A stretch of DNA of 64,000 bases from an uncultured Chlorobiaceae bacterium (GTDB lineage Bacteria > Bacteroidota > Chlorobiia > Chlorobiales > Chlorobiaceae): NCBI GenBank assembly GCA_903822595.1, contig CAIJPS010000057.1:1-64000 (forward strand). Direction: 5' to 3'. Both the position numbers and the translations under genes were made by a program. How positions within the stretch are numbered: the first letter of the stretch is position 1; each line of letters opens with the position of its first letter. The notes under the pieces are model-generated. The model was not told where the DNA came from and made no database searches. It worked only from the letters and a program-made list of their open reading frames with translations. Positions 38,470-47,942 of the stretch are shown piece by piece.

Positions 38470-39327
38470 CTACTCAACAAACACCAGGCGAAAACCAACA
38501 CTGCAGTAACGGAGACCGGGGACGCTGTGGCCGCGATAAGCCGACCGGCAGCGCCCGGCATTGAAACTCCAACTCCCGCCACGAATTACACGAAACGAAC
38601 CGGTTTCCGGCCCCTCAGGGTTGGCAACTCTTCCTTCCGCCTTGCATTCATCGTAATAGCTCCCTCCAAGCCAGTCATGGCACCACTCCCAGACGTTGCC
38701 GTGCATGTTGTACAGCCCCCACGCATTGGGAGCAAAACTGTCTACGGAAACCGTGTTCCCTCGAAAGCACCCTTTCTCGTTGTTGTTCCAGGAATACTTT
38801 CCATTATAGTTTGCCTCTGCAGTCGTCAGATTTTCACCTGTGTTGAACACGGTGCGGCTTCCTGCACGGCAGGCATACTCCCACTCCGCCTCAGTAGGCA
38901 ACCGGAACCGTTTTCCTGCGTTTTCTGTCATCCATTTGCAGTAGGCTACCGCATCATTCCAGCTCACATAAAGTACCGGATGGTTCTCTTCTACCTCAGG
39001 CCGCACCATGCCTGTTACTCCATGACGCCAGTTTACTCCATGTCGATCTTCCAGGTTACCGTCGATGAACATGACGCTGAAGCCTCCTTTTTCAGCATCA
39101 CTTCTGTACCCTGTAGCTTCCACAAATTCCCTGAATTCAGCAAAAGTGACGGCATATTTGCCCATAAAAAAGTCACTCACGATTACTTGATGCTCGCGTT
39201 CATTAGCCTGGACACCAAATAGCTTGTAATCATCCCGGCCAGCTTCGTCTGCCGGACTGCCCATCGTCAATTCACCTCCGCGTATCAGAATAAAGTTTGC
39301 AAGCGAAGACTCATTACACAAGTGCAT
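38470..39327 (-). CDS. Formylglycine-generating-enzyme-fold protein with DGR-like variable C terminus
   Basis: A 285-residue protein of the FGE-sulfatase (C-type-lectin-like) family. Motifs: [67 protein letters not shown] and the C-terminal [20 protein letters not shown] ending VGFRLVF. True FGE activation of sulfatases needs a Cys pair that I cannot confirm here, and many members of this family are ligand-binding display proteins. The last 40 residues follow the layout of DGR variable regions (see the separate entry). No signal peptide is seen. It has its own promoter region in 39328-39680 and is convergent with the kinase gene. Confidence 0.85.
   Translation of the reverse strand: MHLCNESSLANFILIRGGELTMGSPADEAGRDDYKLFGVQANEREHQVIVSDFFMGKYAVTFAEFREFVEATGYRSDAEKGGFSVMFIDGNLEDRHGVNWRHGVTGMVRPEVEENHPVLYVSWNDAVAYCKWMTENAGKRFRLPTEAEWEYACRAGSRTVFNTGENLTTAEANYNGKYSWNNNEKGCFRGNTVSVDSFAPNAWGLYNMHGNVWEWCHDWLGGSYYDECKAEGRVANPEGPETGSFRVIRGGSWSFNAGRCRSAYRGHSVPGLRYCSVGFRLVFVE
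38500..38565 (-). other. Candidate DGR variable region in the FGE-fold gene
   Basis: Read on the minus strand, codons at the positions where DGR template repeats have AAC or AAT are here TTC, CGC, TAT, GGC, CAC, AGC, GTC, GGT, CTC, TAC, TGC and AGT: nearly all keep the final C or T while the first two bases vary. Invariant framing residues W, R, RSA, R, P, R and VGFR lie between them. This is the pattern left by adenine-specific mutagenesis. No template repeat or reverse transcriptase gene is visible in this window, so any donor would be elsewhere. Confidence 0.5.
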
Positions 39328-39405
39328 TATATGCTATGATTTGAAGCAGGTTACCAGCAAAATCTTGAGGATGAAAGCATCCGGAAGAGAGGCAATAAAA
39401 CTTAC

Positions 39406-39435
39406 TTGACCGAATTATACGAATTCTTCTTTAAT
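39406..39435 (+). promoter_or_regulatory. Weak sigma-70-like promoter candidate for the ilvN operon
   Basis: TTGACC at 39406-39411 and TTTAAT at 39430-39435 are 18 bases apart, 245 bases upstream of ilvN. The split of ilvN from ilvB requires a promoter somewhere in 39328-39680; this is the best match I see. No other feature is seen in that gap. Confidence 0.25.
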
Positions 39436-39680
39436 CTCAATTTGTTTTTCTGGTCAGCCCGCCTCACAAGAACATCGGCCCTTATCAGATCATTTGATAC
39501 TTCCCCCCTGCCCTGTCCTCTCATTTCAAAAAAAACTTTATATTGGGTTTCTTACAAAGTTATAATCCACTATGCACTTTTTTTTACCTTCGGATATTAC
39601 AGCCAGGAGTATCTGTAAATTTTTTGTAAATGGGTACTGTGACCTCTACCGTGAGTTGCAGTAAACGGGATCAATAGACT

Positions 39681-40157
39681 ATGAAACATATCATTTCAGT
39701 ACTGGTTGAAAACAAGTTCGGTTCCCTTAACCGGGTTGCGGCCATGTTCAGCGCCCGGGGTTTTAACCTCGAAAGTATCTCCATCGGTGAAACGGAGGAC
39801 ACAGAGATTTCACGCATGACCATTGTGACGAGGGGTGAAGACCAGATTATCGGCCAGGTGCTCAAGCAGTTGAACAGGCTGGTCGACACCATCAAGGTCA
39901 CCGATCTGACCCGGCAGCCGCATGTTGAGCGAGAGCTGCTCCTGATGACCCTGAAGCTCAGTAAGCCGGTGCAGCATGAGATTTTTGAGTTGATCAACGT
40001 TTTTAAAGGAAAAGTCGTGGATATAAAACAAAAATCCATTACTATTGAGGTCATCGGCTCTCCGGACAAGATCAACACAACTATCGATATCTTCAAGCCG
40101 TACGGCATAAAAGAGCTTGCCCGTTCTGGCGCGGTAGCAATACACAGGGGGGAGTAA
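39681..40157 (+). CDS. ilvN: Acetolactate synthase, small (regulatory) subunit
   Basis: A 158-residue IlvN/IlvH protein. The N-terminal ACT domain (ISVLVENKFGSLNRVAAMFS, RGFNLESISIGETED) binds valine for feedback inhibition, and the C-terminal domain (ERELLLMTLKL, GSPDKINTTIDIFKPYGIKE) completes the fold. It activates and regulates the IlvB catalytic subunit encoded 5.86 kb upstream. It opens the second block of the branched-chain operon, 42 bases before ilvC. Because IlvB and IlvN must be made together, control of the two blocks should be coordinated despite the insert. Confidence 0.95.
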   Translation: MKHIISVLVENKFGSLNRVAAMFSARGFNLESISIGETEDTEISRMTIVTRGEDQIIGQVLKQLNRLVDTIKVTDLTRQPHVERELLLMTLKLSKPVQHEIFELINVFKGKVVDIKQKSITIEVIGSPDKINTTIDIFKPYGIKELARSGAVAIHRGE

Positions 40158-40199
40158 CACTGTTTTTTACTGATTTATCAATCAAACCTATCCGAACAC

Positions 40200-41192
40200 A
40201 TGAACGTTTATTATGACCAGGATGCCGATCTCGGTTATCTGCAGGGAAAAAATATTGCAATACTCGGCTACGGCAGCCAGGGCCATGCCCATGCCCTGAA
40301 CCTCAAGGAGAGCGGTCTGAACGTCTGCGTCGGTCTTCGCCCCGAGAGCGCATCGTGTGCAAAAGCACGGGAAGCCGGCCTCGAAGTCAACACGGTTGCT
40401 GAAGCGACAAAATGGGCCGATATTGTGATGGTACTTCTCCCCGACCAGAACCAGAAAGCAATCTACGACGCAGAAATTGCTCCGAACCTTGTAGCAGGCA
40501 ATACCCTTGCCTTTGGTCACGGTTTCAATATTCATTACGGGCAGATTGTTCCTCCAGAGACAATCAACGTCATCATGATTGCGCCAAAAAGCCCCGGCCA
40601 CCTTGTACGCCGTACCTTTACCCAGGGCAATGGTGTCCCCTGTCTTATCGCCGTTCACCAGGATGCAACCGGAGAGGCCAAACAGCAGGCACTTGCATGG
40701 GCAAAAGCTCTTGGCGGTACCAAGGCGGGAGTTATTGAGACCTCTATCAAGAATGAGACTGAAACCGATCTTTTCGGTGAGCAGGCAGTACTCTGCGGCG
40801 GATCAGCCGAGCTGATCAAGGCTGGATTTGAAACCCTTGTCGAAGCCGGATACCCCGAAGAGCTTGCATACTTCGAATGTATGCATGAGCTGAAACTGAT
40901 TGTGGATCTCTATTACGAAGGTGGCCTGTCAAGAATGAACTACTCGGTCAGCGATACCGCTGAGTACGGCGGCATGACCCGCGGACCGCGCCTTATCACT
41001 CCTGCGGTAAAGGCTGAGATGAAGAAGATTCTTGAGGAGGTTCAGGATGGCCGTTTTGCCAAAGAATTTATTGACGAGTGCAATGGCGGCTACAAAAATC
41101 TGAGCAAGCTCAGGGCGGAAAACAGCGGCCATGCCATTGAAACGGTAGGCGCAAAACTTCGCAACATGATGAGCTGGCTGATCAAAAAATAA
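40200..41192 (+). CDS. ilvC: Ketol-acid reductoisomerase (class I)
   Basis: A 330-residue class I KARI. The Rossmann motif is [20 protein letters not shown], with GLRPES as the cofactor-choice loop (NADPH type); the knotted C-terminal domain has [18 protein letters not shown] and the metal-binding Glu and Asp region with [14 protein letters not shown]. It isomerises and reduces acetolactate and acetohydroxybutyrate. It is followed by leuB after 17 bases, in one transcription unit from ilvN to cimA. Confidence 0.97.
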   Translation: MNVYYDQDADLGYLQGKNIAILGYGSQGHAHALNLKESGLNVCVGLRPESASCAKAREAGLEVNTVAEATKWADIVMVLLPDQNQKAIYDAEIAPNLVAGNTLAFGHGFNIHYGQIVPPETINVIMIAPKSPGHLVRRTFTQGNGVPCLIAVHQDATGEAKQQALAWAKALGGTKAGVIETSIKNETETDLFGEQAVLCGGSAELIKAGFETLVEAGYPEELAYFECMHELKLIVDLYYEGGLSRMNYSVSDTAEYGGMTRGPRLITPAVKAEMKKILEEVQDGRFAKEFIDECNGGYKNLSKLRAENSGHAIETVGAKLRNMMSWLIKK

Positions 41193-41209
41193 TTCATTCA
41201 AAACAGAGA

Positions 41210-42268
41210 ATGTACAAGATTGTTTCAATACCGGGCGACGGTATAGGCCCGGAAGTGGTTGCAGGAGCTGTTTCCGTACTGGAGCAGCTCTCAAAAAAAC
41301 ATGGCTTTGAAATTCAAATTGAGGAGCACCCCTTTGGCGGCGCCTCTTATGAGCTGCATGGTGAAATGCTCACCCATGCGACGCTTGATGCCTGCAGGAA
41401 CTGCGATGCCGTGCTGCTTGGAGCCGTTGGCGGCCCGAAATGGGAAAGCCTGCCGCACGAGCACAAGCCGGAAGCAGCGCTGCTCAAAATCCGCAAAGAG
41501 CTTGAACTCTTTGCCAATCTCCGTCCAGCCAAAGTCTATGACGCGCTGCTTGACGCATCCTCTCTCAAGGCGGATGTGGTTCGCGGTACCGACTTTCTCG
41601 TTTTCAGAGAGCTTACCGGCGGCATCTATTTCGGCCAGCCACGCGGCTTCGATGAGAACCGGGGCTGGAACACCATGGTCTATGAACGCTATGAGGTAGA
41701 GCGCATTGCCCGTCTGGCCTTTGAAGCTGCCCGGAAGCGAAAGGGAAAAGTGATCTCGATCGACAAGGCAAACGTGCTTGAAGTTTCACAGTTCTGGCGG
41801 AATGTGGTGCATGAACTACACCAGGAGTTTGCAGATGTGGAGCTGAGCGACATGTATGTGGATAACGCTGCCATGCAGATTGTCCGCAACCCGAAACAGT
41901 TTGACGTTATCGTAACGAGCAACCTCTTTGGAGATATTCTGAGCGACATCGCGGGTATGATTACCGGAAGTCTTGGTATGCTCCCTTCGGCAAGCATCGG
42001 AACTAAACATGCGCTGTATGAACCAATCCACGGAAGCGCACCGGATATTGCAGGCCAGAACAAGGCCAACCCGATAGCCACCATCGCCTCGGTAGCCATG
42101 ATGTTTGAACACAGCTTCAATTTGCCGGAAATTGCAAAAGAGATTGAAGAGGCAATTGAGATGACCCTTGCCTCCGGATTGCGGACAGCAGACATTGCCA
42201 ACGCGGGAGATCCGGTAATTTCAACAACAGAGATGACAGAAGCAATTGTCAGGCATCTCGGTGCCTGA
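41210..42268 (+). CDS. leuB: 3-isopropylmalate dehydrogenase
   Basis: A 352-residue decarboxylating dehydrogenase. Visible: the N-terminal IPGDGIGPEVVAGAV, substrate-binding LFANLRPAKVY, the catalytic Tyr and Lys blocks (GWNTMVYERYEVERIAR; SIDKANVLEVSQFWR) and the C-terminal GSAPDIAGQNKANPIA. It oxidises 3-isopropylmalate to 2-oxoisocaproate with NAD. In citramalate-using organisms LeuB also acts on 3-methylmalate for isoleucine, which fits the cimA gene in this operon (established for other taxa, inferred here). Confidence 0.96.
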   Translation: MYKIVSIPGDGIGPEVVAGAVSVLEQLSKKHGFEIQIEEHPFGGASYELHGEMLTHATLDACRNCDAVLLGAVGGPKWESLPHEHKPEAALLKIRKELELFANLRPAKVYDALLDASSLKADVVRGTDFLVFRELTGGIYFGQPRGFDENRGWNTMVYERYEVERIARLAFEAARKRKGKVISIDKANVLEVSQFWRNVVHELHQEFADVELSDMYVDNAAMQIVRNPKQFDVIVTSNLFGDILSDIAGMITGSLGMLPSASIGTKHALYEPIHGSAPDIAGQNKANPIATIASVAMMFEHSFNLPEIAKEIEEAIEMTLASGLRTADIANAGDPVISTTEMTEAIVRHLGA

Positions 42269-42289
42269 TCAAACAAAGTCAGAGAGTGT

Positions 42290-43867
42290 GTGGTGAAAGA
42301 GAAGATTATTGTATTTGATACAACCCTGCGTGACGGAGAGCAGTCCCCTGGGGCGTCGCTCAACGTGCAGGAAAAGGTTGAGATTGCCCGGCAGCTCGAG
42401 AAGCTCGGGGTAGATGTGATTGAGGCCGGTTTTCCGGCTTCGTCACCCCTGCAGCTTGAAGCGGTTCAGCGGGTAAGTGCGGAGTCGAGAGTTGTTGTTG
42501 CCGCACTGGCAAGGGCAGTGGAAAACGACATCACCGCAGCCTGGAAGGCGCTGCAGCAGGCTCGCAAACCCCGCATTCACACCTTCATCGGCACTTCCGA
42601 CATCCATATCGCCGGAAAATTCGGCAGTGACCGCTACGGCGTCTCTCTGCAGGAAAAGCGGCAAACGGTCCTCAAGATGGCGGTCAATGCCGTCACCTTT
42701 GCCAAAACCTTTACACCCGATATAGAATTTTCGGCTGAAGATGCGGGCCGCACCGACCAGGGCTTTCTTGCTGAAATCGTCGAGGCGGTCATTGCCGCAG
42801 GTGCGACAACGGTCAACATTCCCGATACCACAGGATATACCTGGCCCTCAGAGTTTGGCCGAAAAATTGCTGATCTTTACAGTCGCGTTAAAAACATCGG
42901 CAATACCATCATCAGCGTCCACTGCCATAACGACCTCGGTCTTGCGGTGGCTAACACACTCAGTGCACTTGAACACGGTGCACGCCAGGTAGAGTGTTCC
43001 ATGAACGGCATCGGAGAGCGGGCCGGAAACGCTTCGCTTGAAGAGATCGTGATGGCCCTGAAAGTGCGCAGCGACCTGCACAACTTCTACACCGGTATTA
43101 TCACCGAAGAGCTCTACAATACGAGCCGCATGGTCTCGACCTTTACCGGCATCATTATCCAGCCCAACAAAGCCATTGTCGGCGACAACGCATTCTCGCA
43201 CGAATCGGGCATTCACCAGGACGGGATGCTGAAAAACCGGCAGACCTACGAGGTGATGACACCGGAATCGGTCGGAGTGCCACAGACGAGCATCGTGTTG
43301 GGCCGCCATTCCGGCAAGCATGGCCTCAAATCGCGTCTCTTCAGTCTCGGCTACAACCTTGACGACATCGAACTCGAAGCGGTCTACAAACGTTTTGTTG
43401 AGGTTGCCGACAAAAAGAAAGAGGTCTATGACGACGACCTGAGGGTGCTGATGGGCGATGAACGGAGCAAACCGAAAAACGCCTATGAGCTCGATTACCT
43501 CCACATCAACAGCGGAACCGCTTCAATTCCGACCGCAACCATCAGGATCCGGCACAAGGAGCAGCTCTTTGAAGAGTCCGCAACCGGTGATGGCCCTGTA
43601 GATGCCTGTTTCAGGGCTATTGAGCGTGCCCTTGGCATCGAATCAATGGTTACCTCCTACTCCGTCCGTTCCACCACTGCCGGGCGCCAGGCTCTCGGAG
43701 AGGCACTGGTTCGCATCAGGGACAAAAACGTCTCTTTTAACGGAAGAGGAGTCTCAACCGATATTATAGAGGCCAGCGCCAAAGCCTATCTGCAGGCTCT
43801 CGGCCTGCGCCAGTACCATTTTGACAACATCACTACTGAAACTGAAACCATAGAAAGCGGGGTTTAA
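42290..43867 (+). CDS. leuA: 2-isopropylmalate synthase
   Basis: A 525-residue HMGL-like enzyme. The catalytic TIM barrel starts with FDTTLRDGEQSPGASLN and has the metal-binding HCHNDLGLAVANTL; the C-terminal LeuA dimerisation domain, which binds leucine, spans about residues 390-510 (ATGDGPVDACFRAIERALG). It condenses acetyl-CoA with 2-oxoisovalerate. The start is GTG at 42290 (a second GTG follows at once). It precedes leuC by 7 bases. Its neighbour cimA, at the end of the operon, is a distant relative with different substrate motifs. Confidence 0.95.
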   Translation: MVKEKIIVFDTTLRDGEQSPGASLNVQEKVEIARQLEKLGVDVIEAGFPASSPLQLEAVQRVSAESRVVVAALARAVENDITAAWKALQQARKPRIHTFIGTSDIHIAGKFGSDRYGVSLQEKRQTVLKMAVNAVTFAKTFTPDIEFSAEDAGRTDQGFLAEIVEAVIAAGATTVNIPDTTGYTWPSEFGRKIADLYSRVKNIGNTIISVHCHNDLGLAVANTLSALEHGARQVECSMNGIGERAGNASLEEIVMALKVRSDLHNFYTGIITEELYNTSRMVSTFTGIIIQPNKAIVGDNAFSHESGIHQDGMLKNRQTYEVMTPESVGVPQTSIVLGRHSGKHGLKSRLFSLGYNLDDIELEAVYKRFVEVADKKKEVYDDDLRVLMGDERSKPKNAYELDYLHINSGTASIPTATIRIRHKEQLFEESATGDGPVDACFRAIERALGIESMVTSYSVRSTTAGRQALGEALVRIRDKNVSFNGRGVSTDIIEASAKAYLQALGLRQYHFDNITTETETIESGV

Positions 43868-43874
43868 GAATACC

Positions 43875-45170
43875 ATGGCACAAACAATAACCCAGAAGAT
43901 CCTTTCAAAAGCGGCAAACAGAAAATTTGTCGACGCTGGCGAGAGCGTCTGGCTGAATGTCGACATCCTCCTTACCCACGATGTCTGCGGTCCGCCAACT
44001 TTTGATATTTTCAAGCAGGAATTTGGCCCTGACGCAAAAGTGTGGGATCCAAAAAAAGTTGTCGTCCTGCCCGACCACTATATTTTTACCGCCAACGAGC
44101 ACGCTCATCGCAACATCGATCTGCTGCGCCAGTTTGCAAAAGAGCAGCAGCTTGAGCATTACTATGACGTTGGCACCGACCGCTACAAGGGCGTCTGCCA
44201 TGTCGCCCTGGCCGAAGAGGGATTCAATCTGCCAGGGACCGTGCTCTTCGGAACCGACTCGCACACCTGTACTTCAGGAGCATTCGGCATGTTCGGCACC
44301 GGAATCGGCAACACCGATGCCGCCTTCATTCTCGGCACCGGCAAACTCTGGGAAAAAGTCCCGGAATCGATACTCTTCACCTTTGACGGCAAGATGCCTG
44401 CATACCTTACGGCAAAAGACCTCATCCTGCAGATTCTCGGCGACATCACCACCGACGGAGCAACCTACCGCGCCATGGAGTTTGACGGTGAAGCAATTTT
44501 TTCACTCCCCATGGAGGAGAGAATGACCTTGACCAACATGGCCATCGAAGCAGGAGGCATGAACGGCATCATTGCTGCCGACAGTATCGCTGAAAGTTAT
44601 GTCAAGGCCAGAAGCCAGAAACCCTATGAACTCTTCCAGAGCGATCCGGATGCCCGATATCACAGCAAGTACCGCTACGACGTCAGCAAGCTCGAGCCTG
44701 TTGTTGCCCAACCGCACAGCCCCGACAACCGAGCCACCGTCAGAAGCGTCGAGGGCACAAAAATCACCAAGTCCTATATCGGTTCCTGCACCGGCGGCAA
44801 ACTGACTGATTTTGTGATGGCCGCCAGAATCCTGAAAGGACAGAGGGTTTCGGTTACCACCAACATCGTACCGGCCACGGTTAAAGTTGCCCGTGACCTT
44901 GAGACTGAACTCTACGATGGACAGAGTCTGAAGCAGATCTTTGAAGATGCAGGATGCACCATTGCACTCCCCTCTTGCGCTGCATGTCTGGGTGGCCCCG
45001 CCGATACTGTCGGACGTTCGGTTGACAACGACGTTGTGGTATCGACAACAAACCGCAATTTCCCCGGACGAATGGGCAGCAAACATGCGGGAGTCTACCT
45101 TGCCTCCCCGCTCACAGCAGCCGCGTCGGCAATTACGGGAAAACTCACCGATCCAAGAGATTTTCTTTGA
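43875..45170 (+). CDS. leuC: 3-isopropylmalate dehydratase, large subunit
   Basis: A 431-residue aconitase-family large subunit of the LeuC type. [4Fe-4S] ligands are in SYIGSCTGG and in SCAACLGG, with the substrate-binding TDSHTCTSGAFG. It isomerises 2- to 3-isopropylmalate together with LeuD, and probably also citramalate. It is 37 bases upstream of leuD. The size fits the shorter LeuC subclass common in archaea and many anaerobes, not the roughly 470-residue enterobacterial form. Confidence 0.95.
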   Translation: MAQTITQKILSKAANRKFVDAGESVWLNVDILLTHDVCGPPTFDIFKQEFGPDAKVWDPKKVVVLPDHYIFTANEHAHRNIDLLRQFAKEQQLEHYYDVGTDRYKGVCHVALAEEGFNLPGTVLFGTDSHTCTSGAFGMFGTGIGNTDAAFILGTGKLWEKVPESILFTFDGKMPAYLTAKDLILQILGDITTDGATYRAMEFDGEAIFSLPMEERMTLTNMAIEAGGMNGIIAADSIAESYVKARSQKPYELFQSDPDARYHSKYRYDVSKLEPVVAQPHSPDNRATVRSVEGTKITKSYIGSCTGGKLTDFVMAARILKGQRVSVTTNIVPATVKVARDLETELYDGQSLKQIFEDAGCTIALPSCAACLGGPADTVGRSVDNDVVVSTTNRNFPGRMGSKHAGVYLASPLTAAASAITGKLTDPRDFL

Positions 45171-45207
45171 TCGCACTTGAAATTCGGGAAAACAGACTCA
45201 TTACAAC

Positions 45208-45774
45208 ATGGAAACCATCATACAGGGAAAAGCCTACGTTTTAGGCAAGAATATTGATACCGACCAGATCATTCCGGCAGAACATCTGGTCTACAGCCTC
45301 TCCGATCCTGAAGAGGTGATCCTCTATGGCAAATATGCACTTTCAGGGGTTCCACCCGAACAGGGAGGCCTTCCCCAGGGCAACATCCTCTTCATCGAGG
45401 AGGGAAGCTGCCGCTCAGAGTTCTCGATCATCATTGCCGGGCCAAACTTTGGCTGCGGATCGTCGAGAGAGCACGCACCCTTTGCCCTCAAGGTTGCCGG
45501 TGTCAAAGCCATTGTCGCTGAATCGTACGCAAGAATTTTTTACCGCAACTGCGTTGATGGCGGTTTTGCCATCCCCTATGAGACGGCAGAGCCGCTCAAC
45601 CAGCTCATTAAAACCGGTGACGAACTGAAAATCGACGTCGAGGCGAACACCATCGAAAACTTGACGAGCAAGGTCACCTACAAGCTCAATCCCCTTGGCG
45701 ATGTCTTTAACATTGTTGAGGCTGGCGGTATTTTTGCCTATGCCAGACAGGAACATTTAATGCCCCAAAGCTGA
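45208..45774 (+). CDS. leuD: 3-isopropylmalate dehydratase, small subunit
   Basis: A 188-residue LeuD swivelling-domain protein. The motif GPNFGCGSSREHAPFALKVA carries the substrate-binding loop, and TDQIIPAEHLVY the N-terminal interface. It is a little longer than the roughly 165-residue archaeal forms but similar in pattern. It partners LeuC and is separated by only 3 bases from cimA. Confidence 0.95.
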   Translation: METIIQGKAYVLGKNIDTDQIIPAEHLVYSLSDPEEVILYGKYALSGVPPEQGGLPQGNILFIEEGSCRSEFSIIIAGPNFGCGSSREHAPFALKVAGVKAIVAESYARIFYRNCVDGGFAIPYETAEPLNQLIKTGDELKIDVEANTIENLTSKVTYKLNPLGDVFNIVEAGGIFAYARQEHLMPQS

Positions 45775-45777
45775 TTT

Positions 45778-47388
45778 ATGACTGTAACCAATAAAGCTAT
45801 AGAACTTTACGACACCACCCTGCGTGACGGCACACAGGGTGAGCATATCAACCTTTCCGTTCAGGACAAGCTGCTTATTGCCCAGAAGCTTGACGAATTC
45901 GGTATGGATTATATTGAGGGCGGATGGCCAAGCAGCAACCCGAAAGATGAGGAGTTTTTCATCAAGGCGCGGCAACTTGTCTTCAAACATGCGAAGCTCT
46001 CCTCCTTTGGCTCAACCGCCCGCTTTGTCAAGAGCGTTGAGGGTGACCCCAACCTGCTCGGGCTGCTCCAATCCGAAACGCCGGTCATCACCATCTTCGG
46101 CAAAACGTGGAAAGCGCACTCCGAAAAAAGTCTTGGCATTTCCGATGAAGAGAATGCCGAGTTGATTTACCGCTCGGTCAACTTCCTCAAGCAGGAGGGA
46201 CGGGAGGTCTTTTTTGATGCCGAACACTTTTTTGACGGCTACAAAAACAATCCGGACTTTGCCCTGAAAATGCTCCTTTCAGCCGTTGAGGGTGGAGCAT
46301 CAAGAATTGTGCTCTGCGATACCAACGGTGGCTCTCTCCCGCATGAGGTGACCGATATCGTCGCCCATGTTCTCGCCGTCACCGGTGTCCCCGTGGGCAT
46401 TCACAGCCACAATGACGGTGACCTGGCCGTAGCAAATTCCATCGCTGCCGTCATGGCTGGCGCAACCCACATCCAGGGAACCATCAACGGTATCGGCGAA
46501 CGGTGCGGCAACGCCAACCTGATCAGCATTATTCCCAACGTCATGCTGAAGCTGCAACGCTCATTCACCTACGCGGAGCACCTCACCCAGCTCACCTCAC
46601 TCTCGAAGTTCGTCTACGAGATTCTGAACATGCCGTCAAATACCCGGGCACCCTTTGTCGGGAAATCAGCATTTGCCCACAAAGGCGGTATCCATGTCAG
46701 CGCCGTCATGAAAGAGAGCTCACTCTACGAGCATATCGACCCCACACAGGTCGGAAACCGCCAGCGCGTTCTTGTTTCTGAACTTGCCGGCCAGAGCAAC
46801 ATCCGCTACAAGGCGCATGAACTTGGCATCACCCTGCCCGAAAAAAGCGAGCTCTTCAAAAATATTGTTCACCACATCAAGGAGCTTGAACACGAAGGGT
46901 ACCAGTTTGACGGTGCAGAGGCCTCTTTTGAACTGCTCCTGCACAAGGAACTTGGCAACTTCAACCCATTCTTTGAAGTGCTTGAAACCAAGGTGCATAT
47001 CGAGTCGGGCAAGGATGCCAAAAACGTAGACCAGGCGGTACTCAAGGTCAAGGTTGGAGAGGAGATCGAGCATATCGCCGCCGATGGTGACGGCCCGGTC
47101 AATGCCCTCGACAAGGCACTCCGCAAGGCACTGATCCACTTTTACCCCGAAATCAAAAGCATCAAGCTGGTTGACTACAAAGTGCGTGTACTCGAAGAAA
47201 AACGGGGAACCAGCGCCAAGGTGCGGGTACTGATCGAATCAAGCAATGGCCGCTACACCTGGGGAACGGTCGGCGTCTCGACCAACATTATCGAAGCAAG
47301 CCTCCACGCCCTTGAGGACAGCATGAACTACCACCTCTTCACGCTGAAAGCAGCAATGCCGAAGAGCTCAGCAACAACCCCTGCATAA
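45778..47388 (+). CDS. cimA: (R)-citramalate synthase
   Basis: A 536-residue member of the 2-isopropylmalate/homocitrate synthase family. The catalytic block is LYDTTLRDGTQGEHINLSVQ instead of the GEQSPG form of LeuA, and the metal motif is GIHSHNDGDLAVANS, both features of CimA. The C-terminal regulatory domain (ADGDGPVNALDKALRKAL) binds the end product. It makes citramalate from pyruvate and acetyl-CoA, so 2-oxobutyrate for isoleucine can come without threonine deaminase; no ilvA is in the window. Its position right after leuD implies that LeuCD and LeuB process its product. Confidence 0.9.
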   Translation: MTVTNKAIELYDTTLRDGTQGEHINLSVQDKLLIAQKLDEFGMDYIEGGWPSSNPKDEEFFIKARQLVFKHAKLSSFGSTARFVKSVEGDPNLLGLLQSETPVITIFGKTWKAHSEKSLGISDEENAELIYRSVNFLKQEGREVFFDAEHFFDGYKNNPDFALKMLLSAVEGGASRIVLCDTNGGSLPHEVTDIVAHVLAVTGVPVGIHSHNDGDLAVANSIAAVMAGATHIQGTINGIGERCGNANLISIIPNVMLKLQRSFTYAEHLTQLTSLSKFVYEILNMPSNTRAPFVGKSAFAHKGGIHVSAVMKESSLYEHIDPTQVGNRQRVLVSELAGQSNIRYKAHELGITLPEKSELFKNIVHHIKELEHEGYQFDGAEASFELLLHKELGNFNPFFEVLETKVHIESGKDAKNVDQAVLKVKVGEEIEHIAADGDGPVNALDKALRKALIHFYPEIKSIKLVDYKVRVLEEKRGTSAKVRVLIESSNGRYTWGTVGVSTNIIEASLHALEDSMNYHLFTLKAAMPKSSATTPA

Positions 47389-47401
47389 GCAATAAATTTC
47401 T

Positions 47402-47429
47402 CGGCAGCATCTTTTGAACGATACTGCCG
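47402..47429 (+). terminator. Hairpin after cimA
   Basis: CGGCAGCATC (47402-47411) and GATACTGCCG (47420-47429) form a 10-bp stem with one G-T pair, 14 bases after the cimA stop. The T tract is missing, so termination may be factor-assisted. Confidence 0.5.
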
Positions 47430-47501
47430 AAGCTTAACCTCTGTCGCTTACAACCCTGCTACGGAAACAATATCCATACCAGGACTGACAGGCTTCATAA
47501 A

Positions 47502-47753
47502 TCATATAGAACCATCCGTAACGGCTGGTTGTGCATCCTCTTTTTTCAGAATGCCATCTTCAACCATTTTGTTGATCGCCTGTGTAAGTTGCTCGTGGGT
47601 ACGAAGCAGCGCAGGCAGTGAAAGGGCCAGTGCGCCAACCTGACGAATATTGGCTTTGTCTTTTTCAAGCTGTGTGATATTGACAAGATCGAGACGGATA
47701 ATACCGTCGATCAGGGTGATGTTGGCAATTCCGTCAGCATAGATAGTCTGCAT
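47502..47753 (-). CDS. Small conserved protein of unknown function (83 aa)
   Basis: An 83-residue soluble protein with a good ribosome site (AGGAGAG, 8 bases before the ATG). It begins with a beta-rich stretch (IYADGIANITLIDGIIRLDL) and continues with an amphipathic helix region (LALSLPALLRTHEQLTQAINKMVEDG). The layout, strand-rich half then helix, resembles small accessory proteins but I cannot assign a family. It sits alone between cimA and an MFS remnant. Nothing else is seen in 47754-47893 apart from an AT-rich stretch likely to hold its promoter. Confidence 0.65.
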   Translation of the reverse strand: MQTIYADGIANITLIDGIIRLDLVNITQLEKDKANIRQVGALALSLPALLRTHEQLTQAINKMVEDGILKKEDAQPAVTDGSI

Positions 47754-47942
47754 CTTTTGTTCTCTCCTGGAAATGATTGGGGTTTCGATTCAATTTGTGT
47801 TTCGGTTCAAGTACGACAGCGAAGGCTCAATATATTAACTGCCGCATTTTTTTTATAACTAATTTGTCAAGGAACGGTGAACCCTGACTTGCATCAGAAG
47901 CAATTCATCCCCGCATCCTCGATGACGCTACTCCATTGCCCG

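Noticed and set aside
38470-39327. True sulfatase-activating formylglycine-generating enzyme
   Set aside because: No sulfatase gene is near, the catalytic Cys pair is not evident, and the C terminus fits a display-type variable protein better.
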